Shown here one piece after another: positions 1 to 11,424 of a stretch of 64,000 nt of DNA. The stretch is from positions 42,398,950 to 42,462,949 of the forward strand of contig JAKCOZ010000005.1 in NCBI GenBank assembly GCA_022605955.1, written 5' to 3'. Under the pieces are notes generated by a model. It did no database searches and was not told the origin of the DNA. It was given only the letters and a program-made list of their open reading frames with translations. The position numbers were made by a program, and so were the translations under genes. Numbering within the stretch: position 1 is the first letter of the stretch; each line of letters begins with the position of its first letter. The DNA is from Rallus limicola (taxonomy: Eukaryota; Chordata; Aves; Gruiformes; Rallidae).

Positions 1-1436
1 CTGTAATTCACCTGGAATACAGGTAATTGACTGCCTACCATTCTGTCATTCAGTCAGTTTCTCAAAAACACCCTTTGCCACTAGGAAAGGGTAAGTCAAC
101 CAACAGCACAGGAGTGGGGAATAAGAAGTCATGCAAACCAATACAGTTGACAGATTGCAAACCTTTAAAAGGGAATATAGAGGAGGAAGGTTTGGTAAAC
201 TGATTTTGCTTAAACTGTAACATAAGAGAAGCAGGTTAAATTTAAGTCAACCTATTTTGTCTATCTTTTCTCACTTCTCTCCAGATAACAGACACCTAGT
301 GTTGTTTTTATGTGACTAAAAGTCACATGTACAAGCAAGAACCACCCTCCCCTCCCCCCCAGATACACTTTAAATATTTTGGACTAGAATGCTATTTCAC
401 AAAATTCCACACAACATGGCTCTATAGAGAATGCAGAACATTCCTGTACTTTCAAGAGACCATTCAGCCTTTTCAATATCAAATATATAAAAATGGCCTG
501 CAAACATTAGCCATACTTTCAAGCTAAAGCAGAACAGGAGAGCTTACTTTGTTTACTCACAGGGGAATTTTTTGATTTTGAATCTGGATGACCACATAAG
601 TAGCCACCACTTGCAAAATGAGCCAAATGCATGAAGAGGCCACTACTGTAGAATCTAAAAGCTTATTTCATCAACATTTTCTATAACAAAAAAACTAAAA
701 AAAGCCAAACACCAAATCAGCTTATGTCATATGAAAGTTGTTGCATTATGATCCAGAACAATGATTGGCTACTGACATAAAACACTGCATTGGCGGTACA
801 TGGATATGCCCTGAGTTGTCATATGCATATCATATATGACCATCCTTTACCTTAAACAACTGTTCCCTGTTTATAATACAGCTGTTCCAGAAAGTTTTCT
901 AAAATAGTACCAAGGAGTGGTAAAATAGAATCTTCCCCCAATCTTTTCCTAATGGATACTCTTAAATATGAGCAAACAAATACATTTGAAATCTGAGCTT
1001 TTTCTTATACCTACAGTCCAATTAAAAAAGCAAAATTATTTTTACAATGTCAATTTAGTGCATTAAAATCAGTTTGCAATCTATAGGGATCTTAATCCTT
1101 GTCTAGGACTCCCTCCTCCCTCATGTAAAATATTTCTACTATTTCCAAAGCAGAAAAGAATCAGTCACACAGACTCTACCAGAGCTGCAGCTCCCCAGAG
1201 GATAGGTTCACTGGGGAATGGATCCTATGGTCCCTCCCCAAGCTAACATTCCTAAAAAGCTGCTTGGATTTTTGCAATGTAACAAACATTTGCCTTTTTT
1301 TTTTTTTTTTTTTACACAATAGGATAGCAAATTGCAGCAGAAACTTGCAGAAGGCAAAGACATGGTCTACTCGCAACCACTTTACCACCCCCATTGTGAA
1401 GTCAATTTCCAAATAAAAAAAAAAATACAATGTCAC
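1..1436 (-). other. ATXN3: ATXN3 intron 5, left part
   Basis: AT-rich sequence between exon 5 and the off-window exon 6. I looked for the WFNLNSLL-coding exon on the minus strand and did not find it, so the intron continues beyond base 1. It contains an 18-nt poly-T run near 1295 but no recognised repeat family. Confidence 0.7.
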
Positions 1437-1503
1437 CTGTTTTCCTAACTTTCGAACTGTAAACCAGTGTTCCTTATAATTACAAATAAAGGATTTTTCA
1501 TTT
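1437..1503 (-). CDS. ATXN3: ATXN3 coding exon 5 (catalytic His119)
   Basis: 67 nt, completing Ile107 and encoding residues 108-129 (NEKSFICNYKEHWFTVRKLG plus KQ), with a CACAG acceptor and GTGACA donor. It contains the catalytic histidine. Lys110 replaces the human Arg. Confidence 0.96.
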
Positions 1504-4500
1504 CTGTGAAAAGAAAAACAAAAGGTACAGATAAAATGAAATATTCTAGTATTAGAGTGTGCATTAATGTTTAAGTTCTTTTTTACCACTAATTTAAGCA
1601 TATGGTAAAAAGCCCATAATAAAACCATTAATGATACAGAGTACCTACACAGCTTTTAAAATATTTGGGAAGTTGTCAACATTAATGAAATCTCCATGCA
1701 GCTGTGATGCCACAGATACTGAGATATTATGAGGGCACAAAGGACAGATGCTGGTATACACCCACAGAAACAAAAAGTTAAAGACAGAGGCTAATAAAAA
1801 CACCAGAAATCAACAGAACTTGAAAGAATCATTTAAAATAAAGTTTTAAACCATAAATTAAAAGTATTATTTTTCTCTAAAACAAAAGCAGGTTGCTAAG
1901 AAAAAAAAAGTCATCTTACATAGGGTCAATCCCAAGCCTCTGATACTCTGGGCTGTTGAAGAGGATTAGTTCTAAACCCCAAACTTTCAAGGCATTGCTT
2001 ATAACCTGTCAAAAAAATAGCACTTTTCATTAATCAAACCAGTCAAATCCGAATTAAGCAATGTAACCATATTAGCTGTTATAAGCAGTTACCCTGTTCT
2101 CATAAATCTTTTGATTTTGAAACATTGCTAGGAATCATACTACTCAAAATACAACTGTCATGAATCTACATGCAAAAACCTAAGACACATAGTATATCTA
2201 AGAGGAAGTAATAAAACTAGGATTTAACTGGTGTGTTAATTAGCTTGTTCCTCCAGACAAAGCTGTAACTTCACCTCTCACCAACACTTCATAAGTTGTC
2301 ATCTCTGCTATCCATGTCCTGATCCGCACTGCTTCCCCTCCCAAATATGTCATCCTCCCCCACAGTAACTATCGGAAATCTTCACGCCAATGCATTACAA
2401 CAGGATCAGTCAGATACTATAAAAGAGTTTATGATGATGTAGCTCTTTAAAGCTAGCTGAAATAATGCTGTAAGACATTTCAAATTAACAATTCATCTTC
2501 CTTTCAGTAAGCGAGCCATGTAGCAAGTGAGCAAAGCAATGACAAGACAAAAAAGGTAGAACATGATAAAGCATTCTTTCACCCCAGTTTCAATATTGAA
2601 GCAACACAATGAAGAATACAAGAAATGCCAAAATGTTGATGTTTTTTAACTGAATAGAAAAACCAGCCCCAGCCTGCCAGAAGGAAGAGCAGCTCTCGAG
2701 GGATTCTGGAACACAATCACCTCTGAAAGCTCAGGAGGCAACCATGGGTACAAAGCTTTACCTACAGCTCAGTGTTCAATGCCTTTTTTTGTTGTGCTGG
2801 TTTAACTATTTATTAATTACTTTTCCGTTATGGTACTTAAAAAAAGAAAAACTCCAGCTCTGAAGTGTCTGGAGTGTATTATTTTTCCCTGTAGTCTACA
2901 GGAGATAAAGTCTATACTTGAAGTGCCCATAAGAAACAATTTCAAAATCCAGCTTCTTGTCAACAGGTGTCGTGTCACAGTTCAGGAGTGCGTGCTTGTA
3001 CTGTTCATTTAAGGGCCCACAAACTGAGGAACTGCAAGTCACTGCTTTTAATGGAAAACACTATGAAGATTTAGAAGTCCAGCACTTAATCTCATGAAGC
3101 CTATAAACTAGAAACTAGATGAGAAAGCTCAATGCCATTTAAGTTATATGAGAGAACATACATTGCTTAAGCAAAACATTGTGTCAGTCCAGAACCATGC
3201 TTACTTGAATTGAGAAGAATCCACTATCATCCATGTTTACAGAAGGCTGCTGCTCAGCATGAGGTTGGGAGGAAGAAAAGGGAGAAGTGGTGTAAGTGTA
3301 AAAAGGTCAGACACAACTCAGTTTTTAAAATAAGTATAATGGCACATACTTAAAGCAACAACTAAATATCTCCTAGTCTGTAAGGCTTGTCTTAAATTTA
3401 AGTTTCAGCTCTGAAATTGACCTTCTCTAGCTAGGCAAGAATAGCAGGTTTGTGCTACACAGTATCAGATTTCAGGCAAACATCAAGCAACTTCAAATTA
3501 AGACTTTACCTGTAAAAATGTTCTATACTCTTCACTAGAGACTCCTCCCTCTGCCATTCTCATTCTTTCTTCCTCATCCAACTGCTGTGCAATAGAAGAT
3601 AACTCAACGGGACTAAAATATTCCCCTTGTAACAAATTATTCAGACAATGCTGAGCACACAATGAGCCTTCTTGCTAACATGGGAAGAGAGAAAATACCA
3701 AAGACAACAACAACATCACATTAATGTTTTACTCTGTAAAATTACTATTATTTAATTCATGCAAACTTCCTGCCCTCCCCACTCACCCAAACCGCCACAT
3801 ATTCTTTGTATTTACTATACTGCAAGCTATAGCATACAACCCTCCCAAAAATGTTATGAGGAAAAACCCCAACAACACACATACTACTTGGTTTCTTTTA
3901 AGGAGATTAATGTAAAAAACATTGGGTTTGAAAATATTGTTAAAATCACCAATTGCTTGACTGAATCACACAAGGACTCTGCAACCATCAGGACAAGAGA
4001 TTCCACCCTCTTCAAATCACCACCACTTGATAATGAAATGGTTTACAGCTCTACTACCCAGTAAGAAATGTTTTCTACAACAGATGCTCCCATTCTTAAG
4101 CTTTTCTTCCCTGTCAGGTGTGGCTGTCAGCAATCTGCTCCCCACACTTGGCTAAAGAAAAGCAGATCATTACGAGATATTTAGAACTATACTATACATC
4201 TACAGAATTTATTTCCTTAATTTCAGTTACTCACCTAGTTCTAATTATAACCAATTCATTTATTGCTAAAAATGTTATTAAAAGCTGAAGGGGCAAGAAT
4301 GCTCATTTGCCATGTGATATTTATGTAGAGGAACTAGTAAAAAAAAGCTAATACCACTGGTTCTAAAAATCTAAATGATGATGCAATAAGAAAAAAAAAG
4401 TCAGGATATTAAACAAAAGAAAGCATTTTTTGATAAACCATTTAAATGCTGAACACTTCAAACCCTCCTTAACATATCCAGCACATTGGAGAAAATAAAA

Positions 4501-7174
4501 TTGTAGTATAACACTTTCAGACAGGCAGCCCAAACTACAAATGAGATAATTGGAAGTATCAGTCATGATTCTGGAGTGCAAATTAAAAATCTCATCTGAA
4601 TGAATGCATGTCACGCTCCACCCTTTTCACAAGTGTGAATAAAACACTGCTTTGTTAAAAAATAATTACAGTTTCCCATGAAAACCAACTTTTTCACAAA
4701 TAACTAAACAAGTACAATACAAGATTAACATTAGTTTTAAAATCTTGCTTTTCTCTTTTGTTTTAATCACTCTTTTAAAAACTCAAATGTGCATACACTC
4801 TATTAAAGCAATCAACCTAAAACCTCCCAATCAAAATAAAGACCACCCCTCCCTCCCTCCCACCAAACCCACAGAAACCAAGAATACAAGAGCATGCCTT
4901 GGAGGAATATTCTTTAGACTTCTATGAAATACTCATACAAATCACATATACAAATCTCCCATGATCTGGAAGAGACAAGAACCTCAAAAATTCCCTTAGC
5001 CCCAGATTTCAGAATCTTCCCAGGGCTCCATCACTTAATTGGTCTCAAGCTATTTAAGTTAAACTGGCTGAACAGAATTCCAACAGAGTCCAGAAATCTC
5101 TTCCAGCTCATGTCCTTTGCATAAGAAGAAACTCAAGATTAAATGCCAGCTCCTGTTTCTTCTGGACCACATCCCTACTGTGCTCACATGATAAAAATAT
5201 TAAAAAAGAACCTTCTCAAGAATAATTTGATATACTCTGGTTTCTCCACCAGAATTATATGAGGCTAATTTAGACACAAAAGGAAATTAAAATACCTTTG
5301 GAAGTTACTAGTATTACTGGCTTAAAACTTAATACCTCTAAAGGAACTTTTCTGTACTTGTACAGTTTTATTTTTAATAAACACTGATTTTCAGATGCAA
5401 AATTTGTACATATTAAGTGCAAAACACAAGCATTAACAGGCATTAACTTTTTTTTTTGTGCAGCAAATACTGAATCTTTGTATAATCTGAAATCTATCCC
5501 AGTACAAACTGCTGCCCTGCTTTCAGTCTTTTCAACTTCTATCTTATGAAAGGACCAGTTTATAAGTTACGGTTCCTTAGGACCTACCCTTAAGTCCTAC
5601 TTTCTTCAACTGTCAACACTCTGTTAGAAATGCCAAACCTTAGGTCTTTGTTTTGTTAAACTTCCTTTTTAAATATCATGTTTTTCATGCCTTTTTATTG
5701 GAACATCTGAGGTGTGCAGATTCAGGTGGAGGTTATGTGTGTACATTCAGCACTTCGAATATTTTGAAAGGAATTGAGATAGTACACTTAGTGGTGGAAG
5801 GGGAATATCCCTTAATGTTCAGTGAAATTTTCCCTTTGAAAAATATAAAAATATTTGGGACTCTCAACTAAAAACAAACATTCAGTGTAACTTTGTAAAT
5901 AACTTATCAAGAAACAGAGCATCTCATACCTGAAACATATCAAAACTGTACCCACCCCCAAAACCTGTAGCAACTGCAAGTTACAATCGGCTTCTAACTT
6001 TCAATATATTATGCTCTGCCACTTCATTTTCAGCAGCAATTTTCTATTAAAATACAAAGCAACTTCAACATAATAGAAGCTGTAATTTCATTAGGTGGTA
6101 GGCTAGACCAGAGAAGAGAAAGGGACACTTGTTTTGAACTAAATTTTAAGTCAAGACTGGAACTCAAGGTCACTGTGACCACAATGGCTGAAACCACCAC
6201 TCATCCTCTGAGCAGCAGCTGTTTAACACCCCAATGCTTGCCAAAACCTAGCTTGAAAGAACACTCCTTGGGATCTACGGTTTTCAAAAGTGCAATTTTG
6301 GTTTCTAGCAAGTTATACAGCTATCTTGTTTTATTTGCTAAGTAAAATCATTATGCACAAGAACAGTATATAAAAACCAATGTGTATGTTAGCACAATAA
6401 AGGCTCAGAGACATCAGCAAAGTATTATAACTGAATAGCATTAAGGCATAACGAGCTCATTTTTGCAGAGCTGGCTGAGTCACAGCAGTTCATAGAAACA
6501 TTCATACTCCAAAGCAGGAAACAGTGTTCAGCACACAGAAACACAGCACACGAATTCGGGCTTCCTTAACAGCTCTCCCTGTCTCTGCTCCTTACACAGC
6601 CCCAACCAAGCCAGACTAGTCAGATGTAGGAGAGCACGGAAACAGCCCCACCCGCGGCTGCTCACACTTACTCCTCAGTTACACGAGCGCCTCTCGAGAA
6701 GCAGAAGCAGCTGCAGCTTCCCATACTCGCAGCCTCCTTCTAGAGGCCGCGAAGAGCGGTCTCCGTGAGAGAGGAAGCACTCAAGGCTCATCCCCAACCC
6801 TCCTCCATCTCCAGTAACACTTCCTTTCCCCGCGGAGCCGAGCTGAGCCGGCACACAAAAACCGGCGTCGCCGTGCGAGAAGGCACTAGTGCTCCCCCGC
6901 ACCGGAAGAAACCGACCCGCCGGGAAGATGCCGGGGAAAGGCAGCACAGCCCGGCCGAGCACAGGCCAAACGTATCCCGCTGGGACCCGGAGCTGCCCCG
7001 GATGCGGCACTGGGACGGCAGACCCGGCCACCGCCCCGAACAGCTCCTCAGGGAAAGCGCTCCCGTCCCGGACGGCCAGCCGACAGCTCACGCGCCCAGA
7101 CGGCACCCAGCAGGCCCCCACAAGACACAAAACTCTCCCCCATCACTCACCCGCTCGTGGAAGATTGACTCCAT
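1437..7174 (-). CDS. ATXN3: Ataxin-3 deubiquitinase, first five coding exons (partial gene)
   Basis: Ataxin-3 is a cysteine protease that trims polyubiquitin chains in protein quality control, in nucleus and cytosol. On the minus strand the coding exons are 7151-7174, 3510-3674, 3205-3249, 1920-2005 and 1437-1503. Spliced, they give residues 1-129 with an open frame and GT..AG introns, and exons 2-5 have the lengths I recall for human ATXN3 (165, 45, 86, 67 nt). The product starts MESIFHER and is near-identical to the mammalian Josephin domain. Visible catalytic residues are oxyanion Gln9 and nucleophile Cys14 (SLCAQHC) in exon 2, and His119 (YKEHWFTV) in exon 5. The third member, Asn134, would be in the next exon, which lies off the left edge together with the UIMs and polyQ tract. 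Identification is very secure; only the upstream transcript limit is uncertain. Confidence 0.97.
1920..2005 (-). CDS. ATXN3: ATXN3 coding exon 4
   Basis: 86 nt, residues 79-107 (VISNALKVWGLELILF then NSPEYQRLGIDP). It ends two bases into Ile107 at a GTAAGA donor. Gly103 replaces the human Arg. Confidence 0.95.
3205..3249 (-). CDS. ATXN3: ATXN3 coding exon 3
   Basis: 15 codons, residues 64-78 (QPSVNMDDSGFFSIQ), with a GTAAGC donor. The acceptor is AG in a CAGCAGCAG run, so NAGNAG alternative acceptor use could add or drop one glutamine. Confidence 0.94.
3510..3674 (-). CDS. ATXN3: ATXN3 coding exon 2 (catalytic Gln9 and Cys14)
   Basis: 55 codons, residues 9-63, from QEGSLCAQHC to EYRTFLQ, flanked by a TTAG acceptor and GTAAAG donor. 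Small differences from human include Gln for His near IAQQLDEEE and SSEEY for TSEDY. In-frame at both ends, so skipping it would delete the active-site cysteine without a frameshift. Confidence 0.96.
3675..7150 (-). other. ATXN3: ATXN3 intron 1
   Basis: The largest intron of this gene inside the window. AT-rich, with C-rich pyrimidine stretches such as 4850-4862. No CR1, LTR, RNA gene or additional exon was recognised. Confidence 0.75.
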
Positions 7175-7580
7175 GTTTATTGTCAACGGCCAGCAGCCTC
7201 CGCCTCACGTGACCTCCCCAGCCAATCAAACCTTCTTTTGCTCGCCGACCCGCTGCAGCCAATCCGCTCGGGCCCCTCCCGGCCGAGATCGGAGCAAAGG
7301 CTGACGGTCGTCGCGGCGCCCCCTGTCGGAGGGAGGCCGCCGGGCTGCACCGCCGGGAGCGCCTCTTCTGCTGTTAGCGCGGATTACGGAACTCCTCGAA
7401 CTTCCTGTTCCCTCGGACAGGCCACGCTTCCCTACCTCACCGGGTAGAGCCAACGCCCGGCAGCGACAGTTCGCTTGTGGTTCCCGACGGCTGTCCGACC
7501 CTTCCGCCCTCTGGTCTCACCCACCCTGGCGCCCCCAGCCGCAGTACCCCACCCGCGGCCCGTCCAAACTGGTCTAAGGA
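6640..7580 (-). promoter_or_regulatory. ATXN3: CpG island and promoter of ATXN3
   Basis: A sharp rise in GC and CpG density around the ATXN3 start codon. Just upstream of the ATG (higher coordinates on the minus strand) are a palindromic TCACGTGA E-box (7205-7212, USF/TFE type) and two CCAAT sequences read on the plus strand (7222-7226 and 7259-7263). No TATA box is evident, so dispersed CpG-island initiation is likely. Motif roles are inferred; island and motifs are seen directly. Confidence 0.8.
7151..7174 (-). CDS. ATXN3: ATXN3 coding exon 1
   Basis: ATG plus seven codons (MESIFHER), ending CGG before a GTGAGT donor. Human has Lys at residue 8, so K8R is a conservative change at the splice junction. 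Confidence 0.95.
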
Positions 7581-7754
7581 GGGAATCAGAGAAAGAAATT
7601 CTTTAGGTGCAATTAAAAAACCCGAAGGACTGCCAATCACTCTCAGGGTCTATGTTAACTACTCCCTCAGCTAATCCAGGAACTAGCTTTCTTAAGTGTA
7701 TGAACTCCACACCGTACTGATCAATAACGACAAATTATTTTTGCATAGTTTTTC

Positions 7755-7760
7755 TTTATT
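7755..7760 (-). promoter_or_regulatory. NDUFB1: Candidate downstream poly(A) signal of NDUFB1
   Basis: AATAAA on the minus strand about 275 bases past the stop codon, within an otherwise featureless AT-rich stretch between NDUFB1 and the ATXN3 CpG island. Inferred from the hexamer only. Confidence 0.4.
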
Positions 7761-8033
7761 ACATAACTCTTCCTCCCCCACTCCAGAGTATCACTTCCGG
7801 GGACAGAAGTTTGTCAACACTTATGAACTAATAGAATTCCTGGACACATTTGACATGTAATTAAATCAACTTCCAAAAAAGTTAAGATTAGGAATTAAAC
7901 TCGCACCGATGAATCGTCCCTTATAGATGTAGCCTTACATACTGTTTCAAGATAAAAACCTCAATACTATTCTTTCAACATGTGAGATAAGATGATAAAT
8001 CAAATGCAAATATTTTCCACTTCAGAAGCCGCC

Positions 8034-8039
8034 TTTATT
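8034..8039 (-). promoter_or_regulatory. NDUFB1: AATAAA overlapping the NDUFB1 stop codon
   Basis: The last codons read GGAAATAAAGG, so a canonical poly(A) hexamer includes the whole TAA stop codon. If used, the 3' UTR would be only a couple of dozen bases. A second hexamer lies further downstream at 7755-7760. Which one is used cannot be told from sequence. Confidence 0.5.
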
Positions 8040-8071
8040 TCCATGTAGTTTCTTCACCAGGTTTCAACTCT
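8035..8071 (-). CDS. NDUFB1: NDUFB1 terminal coding exon
   Basis: Completes Arg47 and encodes [11 protein letters not shown] and the TAA stop, after a CCACAG acceptor. The intron to the preceding exon is about 1.6 kb and AT-rich, with no recognised repeat. Confidence 0.93.
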
Positions 8072-9832
8072 CTGTGGAAAGAAAGAGACTAAAATTAGGA
8101 TAATTTTTGTAGATTAATTCCTAATAATTTAATTATTCTACAGTACATTCATTTTGAGAAGTATAAATTTAACTTTCACTGTAATCCTTGTCAGTTAAAA
8201 ATCTCTCAGTACTGATAAGCCTCCTCTTTTCTTTGCAAAGCTTCAATAGACTGAGTCCTCTTAATTCCCAGGCACTTCAATGGAAGCACAAACCGCTAAC
8301 CTCTTAAGGAGTTAACAGACTTCTTACATAATGGGATCAAACCAGAAAAAATCTACTTCTTTAAGTAAAAAAAAAATCTTTAGTGGGAAGAGGTGTGAGA
8401 GCTGAGGGCATTTTTGCAATACTCTGAAACACCAGCTCAACGTTACCAGCAGCTGCAGTGAAAATATTGCTCATGTAACAGTGGGGTGGATTATGTCATA
8501 AACTTACTTTCTTACTCAGAACTAATCAAGGTGAGACCAGATTAAAAAAAAGAAATCCACCTGCAAAGTGATAACAACATTCCTCCTGTTAGACTATGCT
8601 GCTCAGCATGATTTCCCTCCCCTGTTGTTTCACTAACCCCACGGTCCAAAGGAGAACTAGGAGACCTGATCCAGAAGAGGCAATGCCTTATCTAAACTCT
8701 CCCTCAGACAGATGTCAGCTGCCAGCAAACCCAAACTGAACCACATATACAATCACATCCTTCAGTGAAGATACAGCAGTTGGCAACATAAAACATTTAT
8801 AAATGTTAATTTTTTCAAATCTTGGTTATTATTTTTAAATGATACAAATTTAGAGAGTATTTAGTTACTTTCAGCTACTAAAATTATGCAATAGTTTTAA
8901 AGACAGTTTTCTATAATACACCAAAAAATTGAAAATTAAAAAAATCAAGCCCTGTTTCCTGCTTAAGTTTTAAAGAAAGACAAACTTACGGTTGCACATT
9001 TAATGACTGAAAACTTGACAGCAACAAATGACTAATAAGCTTTGGCTCTCCAATGCCTTCCTATTTATGTGAGAACACCTTCTTTTTTCAAATTATTTAA
9101 AATCAATAATTAGCGACTTTAAAATTAATTAGAAAAAAAAATATCCATTTCTAATTCACCAACAGCAATAAGACATGGGATACTGCATTCCTCACCTGCA
9201 GAATCTTCAAAGACATGCAGAAGAAAATTCATACCTACAGAAAATCCTACCCTAATACATTATTTAGTTTTTACATTAAAGTACACTTTACAGCTCTCCT
9301 CCTCTAATTAACACATATTTAACATTGTTTTGCTATGTACACACTTTCACATGTTTTACCCTGACCTAATTTATAGATCTCCCCAAAACCATACTGGAGG
9401 TTTTCCTGAAAAGTACATTTTCTAGAAAAGTCTGAAATTGTATCTTTTACTTCAGTCCTTCAAGATTCCATTTTACTAGTAGCACTGCACATTTGTTTTG
9501 AAAACAACAGTGCTAGGCTCTAACAATTCTTGTATAGTTAAGACTAAGTTAATGTAGCTTTTAGACCTTTCTTCCCTTTAATATTTTAACAGCATCACTG
9601 ATTTTTCTTTTTCATAATGGAGTCTCAAAAAGACCAAAGGAGCACTTTGCAAAGCAACTTAAAATATATACAAGAGGCATCATAAAGCAGACCTTCTATA
9701 TAACAAGCTCTTGTTTCTGAAGGCCGACAGCTTTTCATCATTCCATCTGTCCAAATAGCATCCAATCACAAATCCTAATGGCACAAGGATCTGAACCCAG
9801 TGATCACGCACAGCTTGGACAAAATTCACCAT
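8035..9832 (-). CDS. NDUFB1: NADH dehydrogenase (ubiquinone) 1 beta subcomplex subunit 1
   Basis: Accessory (non-catalytic) subunit of mitochondrial respiratory complex I, in the distal membrane arm of the inner membrane. Coding exons are 9693-9832 (140 nt) and 8035-8071 (37 nt), which splice AG|A into an Arg codon and give exactly 58 residues, the usual length for the family. The N-terminus [12 protein letters not shown] leads into one membrane segment (about residues 13-27, [14 protein letters not shown]), then [10 protein letters not shown] and a charged tail ending GEETTWK. The start is fixed by homology and lies five bases inside an exon whose acceptor is CTAG, so the 5' UTR is mainly in an upstream noncoding exon. 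The gene is head to head with CPSF2 and followed closely by ATXN3 on the same strand. Confidence 0.95.
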
Positions 9833-9837
9833 GACTG
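9693..9837 (-). CDS. NDUFB1: NDUFB1 exon with start codon
   Basis: Five 5'-UTR bases (9833-9837) after a TTTCTAG acceptor, then ATG at 9832-9830 and residues 1-46 plus two bases. The donor is AG|GTCTGC, weaker than the consensus at positions +3 to +5. It holds the whole transmembrane segment. Confidence 0.93.
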
Positions 9838-11013
9838 CTAGAAAGAAAAGCGTAACAAATCAGACTCAATCATAGATCTGTACACAGAAACTGTTGCATA
9901 CCTGGTACCTTAAATCTCACTTTCTAGAATACTACAACAGTGTAATAAACACAGTGGCAATCAAACACTTCCTACAAAGCACATGCTGTCCTCAAATCCA
10001 TACAGAGGTTTCTTTGAAATAATCCTAACTCTTGGCCCTAGGAAATAGGATTTTTATCCTAAAATGGGCAAAAAATAGAACATCTCCTTTAAGATAACCC
10101 TGATGAAATATTCTAGAATAATTTACCCATTAAAATAATTCTAACGGTACACATTTGCTGTTCTGTAAAACATTATAAATGCGTTTGTAACCTATAGATG
10201 CATGCTTTATTATCTGAAACAGGGCTGCAGGATAGGCTATGCACTCAGTAAGGAATTCACAGGTAAGGATGAAAGGTCATTTCTAAAATCCAGCAAGCCT
10301 TTTCCAACGTCATGAACCAAAGTTAGCGTCTTGAGGGAAGTCATACGAGACACCAAGAGTCAAAGAGCTGCCAGCTCAGAACCACACGCCGATTACTGGG
10401 GACCGACACAAGCGGCGCCGTTCCTCCCAGCCGCCGCGGGCCGGCAGCACACAAAGCACCTGCGGCGGCGTGGGGGTGCATGGGGGGAGGCGCTGCCCTC
10501 TCCAGGACGCTCCAAGTAGGGGCGATGGCGGCTCGGGACAGCGGTAATGGTACTGACCGACTGAAGGCCCTGTCAACCTCCCGCCTCCGCCGGGCACGGG
10601 AAAATGCCGCCCCCAAACTGCCGGAGACCCCGACCACCCTCTGCACGCCCGTGCTCGCTGGGGCATGAGCGCCGTAAAGGCCCGTGACTGAAGGGCGCTC
10701 CCGTCCGGTCCCCCCACGGACCCGTGACCCAACCGAAGGGATAGGTGACAGGGCGAAGCGCTCTCGGGGAACGGTGACGCCGGTACCGAACGCCTTCTCG
10801 GCTATTCCCGCCCCCAACGCGGGCCTCTGCCGTTACCGATCTCGCTGCCGCCGGGCCCTCCGCAACGGCCACTCCAAGGGCGACGGGCGGAGCGAGCAGG
10901 CCGGGAGAGCCCATCAGACACACAGGGAGCGGGGGAGAAGGCTCCTCCGCCTCGCGGTGGTGTCGTCCGTTACCCTTCCACCTTCGCTCCTCCTTCTCCC
11001 CGCCTCCCGCAAG

Positions 11014-11070
11014 ATGGCGGAGGGTGCTGCGCGGGGTGGAGGCGGTGGGCGCGCGTCCCGGGGGGCGTGA
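11014..11070 (+). other. Possible upstream ORF in the CPSF2 leader
   Basis: The ATG inside the AAGATGGCGG motif opens an 18-codon frame rich in Gly, Ala and Arg (MAEGAARGGG to ASRGA) that ends at TGA 11068-11070. It would be a uORF if CPSF2 transcription starts upstream of 11011. Equally, initiation within or just after the motif would remove it. No homology is known to me. Confidence 0.25.
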
Positions 11071-11238
11071 GGGAGGCTGGTGCGCGGGCGGCCTGTGAGG
11101 CAGGTAGCGGCGGCGGCTCGGGGGCAGCGCCGCGGGCCAGCCCCAGCGCTCTCCTCTGAACGACCCTCTTCTTCTCGCGGGGAGCCGGGCTCGGCCCAGT
11201 ACCGAGGCGTGAAGCGCTTGCCTTGAGCTCGCCGAGCT

Positions 11239-11277
11239 CGCCCTTCTCTTCCTCTTCTTCCTTCTTCTCCTCTTCCT
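11239..11277. repeat. Polypyrimidine tract (CTT/CCT-rich)
   Basis: Almost uninterrupted C/T run of mixed CTT, CTC and CCT units just downstream of the CPSF2 promoter core; polypurine on the other strand. Confidence 0.7.
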
Positions 11278-11424
11278 CGCGGGACTGGAGTAGGCAGAGG
11301 GTTCTGTCCCTTAACGTCGGGCCCGGCCGGCGAAGCTCACGCCGTCAGTGCCAGGCCTCTTTCCCGGTGGCGGGCCCGGCCGGCAGGGCCGGGAGGCGCT
11401 GAACCTGCAGTGCGGAGTCCCTGC

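Noticed and set aside
2431..2460. ATGATGA followed by CTGA, as in a box C/D snoRNA
   Set aside because: The boxes are only about 20 bases apart, there is no terminal stem, and they lie on the strand opposite to ATXN3 transcription.
6675..7304. Long open frames on both strands around the ATXN3 start (up to 179 codons)
   Set aside because: CpG-island sequence has few stop codons. The frames overlap on both strands, are Pro/Arg/Gly-rich, and conflict with the ATXN3 exon 1 reading.
10341..11070. Open frames of 116-158 codons in the NDUFB1/CPSF2 island
   Set aside because: Same low-stop, high-GC effect on both strands; no homology. Only the short ATG in the YY1 motif is kept as a possible uORF.
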